This document shows, piece after piece, positions 48,006 through 57,684 of a stretch of 64,000 nucleotides of DNA. The stretch is taken from positions 1,132,972 through 1,196,971 of the forward strand of contig CAJNDS010001112.1 of NCBI GenBank assembly GCA_905221605.1. Reading direction: 5' to 3'. Position 1 is the stretch's first letter. The number at the start of each line of letters is the position of its first letter. A program made the translations under genes and the position numbers. This DNA is from Symbiodinium natans. Its lineage: Eukaryota; Sar; Dinophyceae; Suessiales; Symbiodiniaceae. The notes under the pieces are model-generated. The model was not told the DNA's origin and did not search any database. It worked only from the letters and a program-made list of their open reading frames with translations.

Positions 48006-49168
48006 TGGTCGGAAGGTTTGATGTCCACACCGACACCGATGCGAACACCAGTCTGCAACTCATCACACATGGCCGCTTCGGAATCCCCAAGGCACACAAG
48101 CAGGGCTTGCAACAGACGCAGTCGCAGAGGCTGGCCAGGAGTGATGGAAAGAACAGCCGAGCGGTCGCTCTCGGAAATCCCCAGCACGTCCACAGCATCT
48201 TGCACAAAGGGAGCAAGCTCCGCTTCACAAAGAGGAGGTTGATCGGGTGAATGCTGCAGCGACTGGGCCAAGCGCAGGCACAGCTTATTGTCAAAAAGAC
48301 GACGCGACCATCTGTCCCGGAGTTTGGCGAGGCGATCAGGGGCTTGCGGCTGCAACCAAGCAGCAGTGCTGCGCAAGCCGGCGCTGTCCTCGACCCGAAC
48401 AGCCGGAAGGTTCCAGCAAGGAGATGGCTGAAGTAAACGACGCCAATCCTGCAAGTGCATGAAGCGATCACTGCAACCAGGATGATACGGCGTGTGCCCT
48501 TGCAATCGATGCTGCGCCAACTCTACTTGAGTTGAACAAGTCACAGGAGCTACAAGCACCCCACCTTCAGCAGATATCGAGGAGAGGGAAAGTTCGACTT
48601 CGTTCGAGGACCCGTGGGAAGGTTTCAGCAGTGGTTTCAACCTCAACCAGGGAACGTCTCCAAACAGTGTGACCTCTTTGGCTGTCAGGCCTGCAGAGGT
48701 GGCCAGCGCAATCCCAGCGCAATTTTGAGAAAAACTCCAACTGCGAAAACAAAGCATGGTCGTGGAGATAATGTTGTGGTTCGTGTCTCCTACCCAAACA
48801 TTCATGTCTGCTGCATGCCACGTGCTCTCACCATTCCCGTTCTCGAGCAGGAGTTCGACAGATATCGTCCGCTCACCAAGCATTCGTACAGAGCTGCCGT
48901 TTGCCGCAGAAAACTGTTGTCCTACACGCTGTCTCTTCAAATCATCAACGTAGACCCCAAACATCTCCGCATACTTCAAACTCAGCACCGTTACACCTGC
49001 CCCGCTGTCCAGCAACCACCACTCCCCATCTCTCGCTTCTGCTCTCAGTCCAGCGATCACGAGTGGCTCCAAACACACAGGCTGACCAACAGGTAACACG
49101 GCACTTACTGCAAACTCTCTCCTACGCTCTCGTCTGCAGCAGCGGCGTTCCAGACCTCTTCTGTCCAT
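47906..49168 (-). CDS. Chimeric ORF: Copia-2 protease joined to a DIRS-type RT N-terminus
   Basis: 420 codons from ATG (49168) with no stop. Residues about 50-70 carry the aspartic protease EWWLLDSGAGVTVLSLKYAE. Around 215-232 is the pre-integrase HRLQGHTPYHPGC, with one of the usual Cys pair missing. From about residue 285 on (DRLAKLRDRWSRRLF) the sequence resembles the N-terminal region of the DIRS-type RT at 35.7 kb. So two unrelated elements are joined in one frame. The exact joint is uncertain. Confidence 0.6.
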   Translation of the reverse strand: MDRRGLERRCCRRERRREFAVSAVLPVGQPVCLEPLVIAGLRAEARDGEWWLLDSGAGVTVLSLKYAEMFGVYVDDLKRQRVGQQFSAANGSSVRMLGERTISVELLLENGNGESTWHAADMNVWVGDTNHNIISTTMLCFRSWSFSQNCAGIALATSAGLTAKEVTLFGDVPWLRLKPLLKPSHGSSNEVELSLSSISAEGGVLVAPVTCSTQVELAQHRLQGHTPYHPGCSDRFMHLQDWRRLLQPSPCWNLPAVRVEDSAGLRSTAAWLQPQAPDRLAKLRDRWSRRLFDNKLCLRLAQSLQHSPDQPPLCEAELAPFVQDAVDVLGISESDRSAVLSITPGQPLRLRLLQALLVCLGDSEAAMCDELQTGVRIGVGVDIKPSDHWPPRDWAPIIPDLKVRDCARGPGCQRRLIRFK

Positions 49169-49229
49169 TGTTCATCCCAACTACTGCTCCAGCCCTCATC
49201 CCACACCGACGCACCCCAGCCCTAATCGA

Positions 49230-49475
49230 CCTGCGGATGCTCAGACACTGGCGGCAAAGAGTCAGTCCTTTCCTTTCTTGCCCTTTCCAGGACCTTTTGC
49301 TCCTTTCTACGCCCCCTTCCCTTTTCCTTTCTCCTTTCCTTTTCCATCCTTGCCTTTTCCTCGTTCCTTTTCTTTGTTCTTTCCTTCCTTTTCCCAAGAA
49401 TGAGGCGGAGCCGTATGCCTTACTGCAACGTGCACTAATGCGTCCCAGTTCCCACAAGAAAAACACTTCACCTTA
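49230..49475 (-). pseudogene. Copia-2 gag C-terminus, broken zinc knuckle
   Basis: One frame reads KCFSCGN at 49466-49446 and the next frame GRISARC. Together they fit a damaged C-x2-C-x4-H-x4-C knuckle. A Lys/Glu/Gly-rich linker follows, as in Copia-1 gag. Confidence 0.5.
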
Positions 49476-50049
49476 GACAAGTCTTGCTACAGTTTTCTGT
49501 CTTGCAATTCTTCCTACCACAACGACCAGACGTTCAGCACTTACCTTAGAAACTGACACATTCTTGGCATGCTCCATCATGCTCAAGCCATGCACAGTCA
49601 TGGTGTCCATCATCGTTCCACGCTGTCACATCAAACACCTCATACACTTGTTGCTTCTTTCCAGGTCACAAGTTTAGGTCCAAGAACAGCCACTGTTAAC
49701 GCTCAAAACGAAGAGCTGCACTCCGACATAACTTATTCGTGGGCTTCTCTTTCGGAATGTCTTTTTTCCGACCCCGCGACCTTTTTCAACCCCGGAAAGT
49801 CTTTTTTTTGGCCTCGGTCTTTTTCCAGGCCTCGTTACGGGGCCCAAAAAAAACAAATGTCTTTTTGACGACCCTGTTCGCAGCCGTCAAAGAAGGAACG
49901 ACCGTCTTTTTCTCAACCCCGCAGCGTCTTGTGACCGACCCCGCTTCTTTTCCCGGACCCCGGAATGTCTTTTTTTCAGCCTTTGCCAAACACACAGAGC
50001 TTCAAAAAGGAGGTGTAAAATGTTGCTGTAGCATTGCAAGCGAACAGGT
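49476..50049. other. No gene; CCCCG...TCTTTTT short repeats
   Basis: From 49755 to 49980 the words GACCCCG, AACCCCG and TGTCTTTTT recur irregularly. No coding frame is recognised. Confidence 0.5.
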
Positions 50050-50150
50050 GCAGTTCACAAATCTAAACTCTAAACCCTAAATCCCAAAACCCTAAACTCT
50101 GAATCCCTAAACCCCAAACTTTAAAACCTTAACCCCCAAAAGCTCCAGAC
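50050..50150. repeat. Degenerate telomere-type tract
   Basis: CCCTAAA, CCCTAAAT, CCCAAAA and AACTTTAAA words, heavily mutated. Confidence 0.6.
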
Positions 50151-50199
50151 GCTAAAGTTATAAAGTTCGACCTAAACCCGAAATTGAGAACTAGGGGCT

Positions 50200-51060
50200 G
50201 GTTCCCTGGACAGGTAGGGGGGGCCGGCTTGTGACACAAGCACAGTCCCCCCAACCCCTGCTCATCTATACAAGCAGGGTCCGCCCAACCGCCCTGCTTA
50301 TCTGGAAACCTGTCAAACAAGCACAGCCCCTCCTGTCACACAAGCACAGCCACCCCAGCCCCGCTGCTTATCTGCAACGCCTGTGAAACCTCTCATACAA
50401 GCACAGCCCCCTCAACCCCCAACCTGCCCCTCTGCCTATTTGGAAACCCGTCCCCCTACCTGTCACACAAGCACAGTCCTCTCAATTCCCTCCTGTGAAA
50501 CTTCTCATACAAGCACAGTCCCCTCAACCCCCCTGGTTATCTGGGGATATACAAGCACAGCCCCTCTGCCTTTTGCGAAACCCGTCCCCCTACCTGTCAC
50601 ACAAGCACAGTCCCCCCAACCCCCCTGCTTATCTGCAACGCCTGTGCAACCTTTCATACAAGCACAGCCACCTCAACCCCCCTGCTTATCTGCAAAACCT
50701 GCCCCTTTGCGTCCCCCTACCTGTCACACAAGCACAGTCCTCTCAATTCCCTGGCTTATCTGCAACGCCTGTCAAACTTCTCATACAAGCACAGTCCCCT
50801 CAACCCCCCTGCTTATCTGCAAAACCTGTCGCACTGCTTATCTGCGAAAGCCGTCCCCCTACTTGTCACACAAGCACAGTCCTCTCAAGTCGCCTGCATA
50901 TCTGCAACGCCTGTGAAACCTCTCATGCAAGCACAGCCCCCTCAACCCCCCTGCTTATCTGCAAAACCTGTCGCACTGCTTATCTGCGAAACCCGTCCCC
51001 CTACGTATCACACAAGCACAGTCCTCTCAAGTCCGCTGCTTATCTGCAATGCCTGTGAAA
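50200..51060. repeat. Short-repeat field (CATACAAGCACAG / CTGCTTATCTGC)
   Basis: Words such as CACACAAGCACAGTC, CTGCTTATCTGCAA and CCCGTCCCCCTAC recur in an irregular higher order of about 80-185 bp. Frames stay open because the repeats lack stops. The protein would be repetitive (TSHTSTVPSTPLL and similar) and is not taken as real. Confidence 0.85.
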
Positions 51061-51990
51061 CTCCTCATCGTCGGGCACGTGCAGGCTGCAGCCGCTTCCC
51101 CTAGCCTCACCTTGACAGAAGGCCCTCCCTGTTGTAAGCCGGGCAGGTTTGCTTCAAAGCATAGGAATGCTTGTTAAGCCCATAGTGCAAGCATCGTGTT
51201 TGCAAATGGGGGGGGCTGCGCCCCCCCCAACCCCCCCGCTTTTTTAAGCCGGGCAAGATTGAAATGTATGTTTAGAGTCTCACTTCTCTGGTTTCGAATA
51301 GTGAAATCCAAAAAACAAATACAAAAACATAACAAGATTCGAGGGGGTGGAATTTAGAATAAATTCCCTTCTCTCTTTTCTTAAAGGGAAGTTAATGTTT
51401 AGAGTCTCACTTCTCTGGTTTCGAAAAAAGAAGTCCAAAAAACAAAACAAGATTCGAGGGGGGTGGACCCCCCTGCTTATCTGCAAAACCTGTCGCACTG
51501 CTTATCTGCGAAACCCGTCCCCCTACGTATCACACAAGCACAGTCCTCTCAAGTCCGCTGCTTATCTGCAACGCCTGTGAAACTTCTCATCGTCGGGTAC
51601 GTGCAGGCCGCAGCCGCTTCCCCTAGCCTCACCTTGACAAAAGGCCCTCCTTGTTGTAAGCCGGGCAGGTTTGCTTCAAAGCATAGGAATGCTTGTTAAG
51701 CCCATAAATGCAAGCATCGTGTTTGCAAATGGGGGGGGCTGCGCCCCCCCCAACCCCTCCGCTTTTTTAAGCCGGGCAAGATTGAAATGTATGTTTAGAG
51801 TCTCACTTCTCTGGTTCGAATTGTGAAATCCAAAAAACAAACACAAAAACATAACAAGATTCGAGGGGGGTGGAATTTAGAATAAATTCCCTTCTCTCTT
51901 TTCTTAAAGGGAAGTTAATGTTTAGAGTCTCACTTCTCTGGTTTCGAAAAAGAAGTCCAAAAAACAAAACAAGATTCGAGGGGGGTGGAA
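50951..51990. repeat. 522-bp tandem duplication
   Basis: CTGCTTATCTGCAAAACC and everything after it recurs at 51473. The two copies differ by small changes (for example GGGCACGTG against GGGTACGTG). Each contains a G8/C8 hairpin. Confidence 0.9.
51208..51228. other. G8/C8 hairpin (second copy near 51731-51751)
   Basis: Nine-base arms, GGGGGGGGC and GCCCCCCCC, around a three-base loop. Present in both copies of the 522-bp duplication. Confidence 0.85.
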
Positions 51991-52145
51991 TTTAGAAAAA
52001 TCCCTCTCTCTCATCTTCAAGATAAATTACTGTTTAGAGTCTCACTTCTCTGGCCTTGAATAATGAATTGAATAATGAAACCAAAAAACAACAAGGTTTC
52101 AGGGGGGTGGAATTTAGAATAAATCCCTTCTCTCTTTTCTTAAAG
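51260..52145. repeat. Tandem repeat, about 110-125 bp (GTTTAGAGTCTCACTTCTCT)
   Basis: Copies begin near 51271, 51396, 51794, 51920 and 52033, each with a following GATTCGAGGGGGGTGGAATT. Two pairs are accounted for by the 522-bp duplication; the last is an additional copy. Confidence 0.85.
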
Positions 52146-52178
52146 AACAAAAAAAACCAAAAGGGCGTCTCAACACCT

Positions 52179-52859
52179 TCAACACCCTTTAAGCTCCTCT
52201 CCTGAAGCCCCTCCCCAAGCCCCTCCCCAAGCCCCCCGTCTGCGCTTGCTTTTCCATATCTGGACCACTTCTTTCAGTCGACCTTTTTGTTTGTTTGAAT
52301 CGTACCCAGGCCCATTCAATCTTCTTCTCCTTCTTCTTTTTTCTTGTCGCTTGCCTTTCTCACACATGCCAAAAAACGGCTCGCTGATCCGCTGACGTAG
52401 AAAGGAGTGCACCATTAAAACAATTTTTCTTGTCGCTGAGCGGCTTTGGTTCTGCGTCGGCTTTTCGACCTTGTCGGATGTCATTTCAGCGCTTTTTCTG
52501 TTTTCGCCTTTCTTTTCTTCGCGTCTTTCCATCTCTTCTTCATCTCATACTCTTCGTTTTCTCTCCTTTTCCAACTCTTCCTTCAAACACTCTGCTTTCT
52601 TCCTAGCTTCGTCCATGTTCTCCTTCTGGAAGTCTGTCGCTTGTCCTTTCTCCACCTGCTTCTCCATGCTGGCAGGGCGGCGCTGTTTAAGGATTTTTAC
52701 GGTCTGGAAGCCGCCTATGGCTTGCGTAGCACCTTGATGTGGTATATGTGCATTTTGTATCCGAAGTGAAGTAAAGCTAGAGGAAGTGGAAAGCAGAATG
52801 GATTTGGAAAGGGTTGTCTCGCCGTGTGCACCAGCGTATGCACGATGGTCATGTTTCAC
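52179..52859 (-). CDS. Lys/Glu-rich, coiled-coil-like reading frame with an internal stop
   Basis: Two pieces in the same frame (52859-52545 and 52532-52179) are separated by one stop. The central part, KKAECLKEELEKERKRR and on to EMERREEKKGENRK, looks like a charged single helix or coiled coil. No domain is recognised. It could be exon remnants. The plus strand is also open here but gives a Phe/Leu/Ser-rich translation typical of an antisense artefact. Confidence 0.25.
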
Positions 52860-53356
52860 TCGGGTTTGTAGCCAGACTGTACACTATACAAGGGCCCTCC
52901 AACGAACCTCCCGACTGAGTTTTTTTGGACAGATTGCACTGATTGCACCTTCCATGTCTGTGTCAACCTCCCCTTGTTCAAGACATAGGGACTGTGCCGC
53001 TACTGCTCTTCATCCTCTCCACACGTTCGGGAAGGTTTTGAGGCCATCGTCAGGTCGCTCAACCCCAAAGGGACAGGTAAAGAAGCACACTGGAGAGGCT
53101 AAAAATTGGATTTGCCCAAACCACGACAAAGGGGGTGCTCCGTGGTGGCTCAGGGCCGCACGCTCGCTTCCCACTTGGAAAGTAGGTACGGACGTGCACC
53201 AGAGGCTTCCAGCCGCAAGGTGAATGCAATTTGACGTGATGACCACATCTTGTTGCTCACATCTTTGTGGTTCCAGTCCGATTGCCCACATTGGCCACAC
53301 CAGTGAGCTGTATGAGCTCGCCGCAGCACGTGGGTGTTGAATGCAACGGGCATAGG
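52860..53356. other. No gene recognised
   Basis: Unique-looking sequence left of the 1-kb array. Confidence 0.4.
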
Positions 53357-56300
53357 GGTGTTGTTCCGACAAATGGAAACACCCCATCGCTGGAATGACT
53401 TAGATGTGGAATGACCACAGTTCTGGATCTGCACCGTGGTGGAAACCAAGATTTAATATTGTTGTGAATGGAAATTTCTTAAAGATTCGGTTGGAAACTG
53501 GACAACACTGGAACCTGGTTGAATCCAGTCAAGAAAGCGACCCTTGAAAGCTTGTTGGACTTGAAAAAAAACAACCTTAACACCTTGCTTTTCAAGTTGT
53601 TTCCTGTCGTGTTCCAGTTTTGCCATCAGTTTCTGTCGCTATGTGCCTCAAATTCTGTTGTTAAGTTTCTGTTACTGTCTTTCAAATCTGTGTGCCGGAT
53701 GTTTGTTTGTGTGCCCAAACTGTGCCTTCACTTGACTTGGTCAAGGCCGAATTCTGTCCCGCCTGCTCCACAGACGCGGGTTAAATTTGTTTCTCCACGG
53801 TGAGACTTGGGTTAAGCCCTCTGGGTGAAATTGGGTGGAATCTGGGTTGTGTTTTTAAGTGTTTTTGCAACGATGAAGTTGAGCAGTCAAGAAGAGGACC
53901 GTTGGAGTCAGAAAAAAAGAGAGAGCAGCTCAGGGAAACAAGGGTTGCGAAAAGAAAGCAAGCCGTCACCATTCTGGCAACTGCGAGAGCGATCGAGGGG
54001 CTCAAAGGGTGCTCTTGGGGCAGCGAAATTTTCAAGAAGCCGAGCAGCAAGACGATGGAGTCGAGCCAGCAGTCGAGAAGAGGGTCAATGGAATCAAAAG
54101 AAAACAAGAGAAGCTCAAAGAGAGGCAAGAATTTGCCAAAAAGAAAGGCAACTGGCACCGTTCCGACAGTAAGCAGGAGTTGGTGATGGAGGAGGGAAGC
54201 TGGAGGGCTCAGGGAAGAACATCTAAGGCACTGTCGACTGAAGGGGCTTAGAGATGCTATTGGAGCAAGTCGAAGACGAGGAGCCGAGCAGCAGCCGAGA
54301 AGAAGGGCCAATGAAAGCAGAAAATAAACGAGAGAAGCTCAGGACGAAGCTCAAAGAGGCAAGAAATGGGCCTGGGGTGTTGTTCCGACAAATGGAAACA
54401 CCCCATCGCTGGAATGACTCAGATGTGGAATGACCACAGTTCTGGATCTGCACCGTGGTGGAAACCAAGATTTAATATTGTTGTGAATGGAAATTTCTTA
54501 AAGATTCGGTTGGAAACTGGACAACACTGGAACCTGGTTGAATCCAGTCAAGAAAGCGACCCTTGAAAGCTTGTTGGACTTGAAAAAAAACAACCTTGAC
54601 ACCTTGTGTTCCAGTTTTGCCATCAGTTTCTGTCGCTATGTGCCTCAAATTCTGTTGTTAAGTTTCTGTTACTGTCTTTCAAATCTGTGTGCCGGATGTT
54701 TGTTTGTGTGCCCAAACTGTGCCTTCACTTGACTTGGTCAAGGCCGAATTCTGTCCCGCCTGCTCCACAGACGCGGGTTAAATTTGTTTCTCCACGGTGA
54801 GACTTGGGTTAAGCCCTCTGGGTGAAATTGGGTGGAATCTGGGTTGTGTTTTTAAGTGTTTTTGCAACGATGAAGTTGAGCAGTCAAGAAGAGGACCGTT
54901 GGAGTCAGAAAAAAAGAGAGAGCAGCTCAGGGAAACAAGGGTTGCGAAAAGAAAGCAAGCCGTCACCATTCTGGCAACTGCGAGAGCGATCGAGGGGCTC
55001 AAAGGGTGCTCTTGGGGCAGCGAAATTTTCAAGAAGGCGAGCAGCAAGACGATGGAGTCGAGCCAGCAGTCGAGAAGAGGGTCAATGGAATCAAAAGAAA
55101 ACAAGAGAAGCTCAAAGAGAGGCAAGAATTTGCCAAAAAGAAAGGCAACTGGCACCGTTCCGACAGTAAGCAGGAGTTGGTGATGGAGGAGGGAAGCTGG
55201 AGGGCTCAGGGAAGAACATCTAAGGCACTGTCGACTGAAGGGGCTTAGAGATGCTATTGGAGCAAGTCGAAGACGAGGAGCCGAGCAGCAGCCGAGAAGA
55301 AGGGCCAATGAAAGCAGAAAATAAACGAGAGAAGCTCAGGACGAAGCTCAAAGAGGCAAGAAATGGGCCTGGGGTGTTGTTCCGACAAATGGAAACACCC
55401 CATCGCTGGAATGACTTAGATGTGGAATGACCACAGTTCTGGATCTGCACCGTGGTGGAAACCAAGATTTAATATTGTTGTGAATGGAAATTTCTTAAAG
55501 ATTCGGTTGGAAACTGGACAACACTGGAACCTGGTTGAATCCAGTCAAGAAAGCGACCCTTGAAAGCTTGTTGGACTTGAAAAAAAACAACCTTAACACC
55601 TTGCTTTTCAAGTTGTTTCCTGTCGTGTTCCAGTTTTGCCATCAGTTTCTGTCGCTATGTGCCTCAAATTCTGTTGTTAAGTTTCTGTTACTGTCTTTCA
55701 AATCTGTGTGCCGGATGTTTGTTTGTGTGCCCAAACTGTGCCTTCACTTGACTTGGTCAAGGCCGAATTCTGTCCCGCCTGCTCCACAGACGCGGGTTAA
55801 ATTTGTTTCTCCACGGTGAGACTTGGGTTAAGCCCTCTGGGTGAAATTGGGTGGAATCTGGGTTGTGTTTTTAAGTGTTTTTGCAACGATGAAGTTGAGC
55901 AGTCAAGAAGAGGACCGTTGGAGTCAGAAAAAAAGAGAGAGCAGCTCAGGGAAACAAGGGTTGCGAAAAGAAAGCAAGCCGTCACCATTCTGGCAACTGC
56001 GAGAGCGATCGAGGGGCTCAAAGGGTGCTCTTGGGGCAGCGAAATTTTCAAGAAGGCGAGCAGCAAGACGATGGAGTCGAGCCAGCAGTCGAGAAGAGGG
56101 TCAATGGAATCAAAAGAAAACAAGAGAAGCTCAAAGAGAGGCAAGAATTTGCCAAAAAGAAAGGCAACTGGCACCGTTCCGACAGTAAGCAGGAGTTGGT
56201 GATGGAGGAGGGAAGCTGGAGGGCTCAGGGAAGAACATCTAAGGCACTGTCGACTGAAGGGGCTTAGAGATGCTATTGGAGCAAGTCGAAGACGAGGAGC

Positions 56301-57596
56301 CGAGCAGCAGCCGAGAAGAAGGGCCAATGAAAGCAGAAAATAAACGAGAGAAGCTCAGGACGAAGCTCAAAGAGGCAAGAAATGGGCCTGGGGTGTTGTT
56401 CCGACAAATGGAAACACCCCATCGCTGGAATGACTCAGATGTGGAATGACCACAGTTCTGGATCTGCACCGTGGTGGAAACCAAGATTTAATATTGTTGT
56501 GAATGGAAATTTCTTAAAGATTCGGTTGGAAACTGGACAACACTGGAACCTGGTTGAATCCAGTCAAGAAAGCGACCCTTGAAAGCTTGTTGGACTTGAA
56601 AAAAAACAACCTTGACACCTTGTGTTCCAGTTTTGCCATCAGTTTCTGTCGCTATGTGCCTCAAATTCTGTTGTTAAGTTTCTGTTACTGTCTTTCAAAT
56701 CTGTGTGCCGGATGTTTGTTTGTGTGCCCAAACTGTGCCTTCACTTGACTTGGTCAAGGCCGAATTCTGTCCCGCCTGCTCCACAGACGCGGGTTAAATT
56801 TGTTTCTCCACGGTGAGACTTGGGTTAAGCCCTCTGGGTGAAATTGGGTGGAATCTGGGTTGTGTTTTTAAGTGTTTTTGCAACGATGAAGTTGAGCAGT
56901 CAAGAAGAGGACCGTTGGAGTCAGAAAAAAAGAGAGAGCAGCTCAGGGAAACAAGGGTTGCGAAAAGAAAGCAAGCCGTCACCATTCTGGCAACTGCGAG
57001 AGCGATCGAGGGGCTCAAAGGGTGCTCTTGGGGCAGCGAAATTTTCAAGAAGGCGAGCAGCAAGACGATGGAGTCGAGCCAGCAGTCGAGAAGAGGGTCA
57101 ATGGAATCAAAAGAAAACAAGAGAAGCTCAAAGAGAGGCAAGAATTTGCCAAAAAGAAAGGCAACTGGCACCGTTCCGACAGTAAGCAGGAGTTGGTGAT
57201 GGAGGAGGGAAGCTGGAGGGCTCAGGGAAGAACATCTAAGGCACTGTCGACTGAAGGGGCTTAGAGATGCTATTGGAGCAAGTCGAAGACGAGGAGCCGA
57301 GCAGCAGCCGAGAAGAAGGGCCAATGAAAGCAGAAAATAAACGAGAGAAGCTCAGGACGAAGCTCAAAGAGGCAAGAAATGGGCCTGGGGTGTTGTTCCG
57401 ACAAATGGAAACACCCCATCGCTGGAATGACTTAGATGTGGAATGACCACAGTTCTGGATCTGCACCGTGGTGGAAACCAAGATTTAATATTGTTGTGAA
57501 TGGAAATTTCTTAAAGATTCGGTTGGAAACTGGACAACACTGGAACCTGGTTGAATCCAGTCAAGAAAGCGACCCTTGAAAGCTTGTTGGACTTGC
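53357..57596. repeat. Tandem array of about 1-kb units with alternating lengths
   Basis: Unit starts (GGTGTTGTTCC) at 53357, 54376, 55373, 56392 and 57389, giving lengths 1019, 997, 1019 and 997 and a partial fifth copy of about 208 bp. The long units carry 22 extra bases (around TGCTTTTCAAGTTGTTTCCT) that the short ones lack, and a T/C difference (GACTTAGATG against GACTCAGATG) alternates in step. The array is therefore a 2016-bp A-B dimer present twice plus a partial A. The right edge is a sharp break at 57596, 88 bp before the transposase ATG. Confidence 0.97.
53869..54433 (+). other. Three related charged-helix modules in each array unit
   Basis: In unit 1 the modules lie near 53869-53950, 54045-54150 and 54250-54372, and they recur in every unit. 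Translated in three different frames they give ESEKKREQLRETRVAKRK, NGIKRKQEKLKERQEF and KAENKREKLRTKLKEARN, clearly related at DNA level (GAGAAG/AGAAGAGG, GAGAAGCTC). The third belongs to a 59-codon ATG frame 54254-54433 ending TGA. They may be ancient exon duplications or non-coding repeats. The different frames argue against a single unspliced protein. Confidence 0.4.
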
Positions 57597-57684
57597 AGAG
57601 GGAACTGATACGTGTCACTCGGCTCAAAGTCTTTTTGAAAGTTCGGAGGCTTCGCATCCAGACTTCCAGCATCTTCCACGTGCC

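Larger units (their letters stand above)
45299..48310 (-). mobile_element. Truncated second element with DIRS-type RT (inside Copia-2)
   Basis: Minus-strand order: RT N-terminus, RT, RNase H, then a 282-bp direct repeat pair (46105-45824 and 45580-45299) with 243 bp between. The right-hand layout ORFs-B-spacer-B is like the split-repeat element at 32.7-42.0 kb. The 5' part (recombinase, gag, A1) is missing. Its 5' junction with Copia-2 is somewhere near 48.3 kb and is not exact. The Copia-2 integrase core is missing at this place, so insertion and deletion both occurred. Confidence 0.6.
41972..49475 (-). mobile_element. Copia-2: eroded and interrupted Copia element (main part)
   Basis: Minus-strand order: gag knuckle (about 49470), protease, [foreign RT element about 48.3-45.3 kb], RT, RNase H, a methyltransferase-like region and a hydrophobic C-terminal part, cut at 41971 by the split-repeat element and resuming at 32735. 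Frames are broken many times and the integrase core is absent. No LTR was found at either end. Confidence 0.75.

Noticed and set aside
50200-51060. CRISPR-like regularly spaced repeats
   Set aside because: Repeat and spacer lengths are irregular, the spacers are themselves repeats, no cas-like gene is present and the genome is eukaryotic.
50383-51104. Repetitive plus-strand ORFs with TSHTSTVPSTP-type units
   Set aside because: Open only because the short DNA repeats lack stops; the frames shift between repeats.
53781-57324. Four near-identical 176-codon minus-strand ORFs in the 1-kb array
   Set aside because: Leu/Ser/Pro-rich translation antisense to the charged-helix modules. The repetition comes from the array and gives no independent support for coding.
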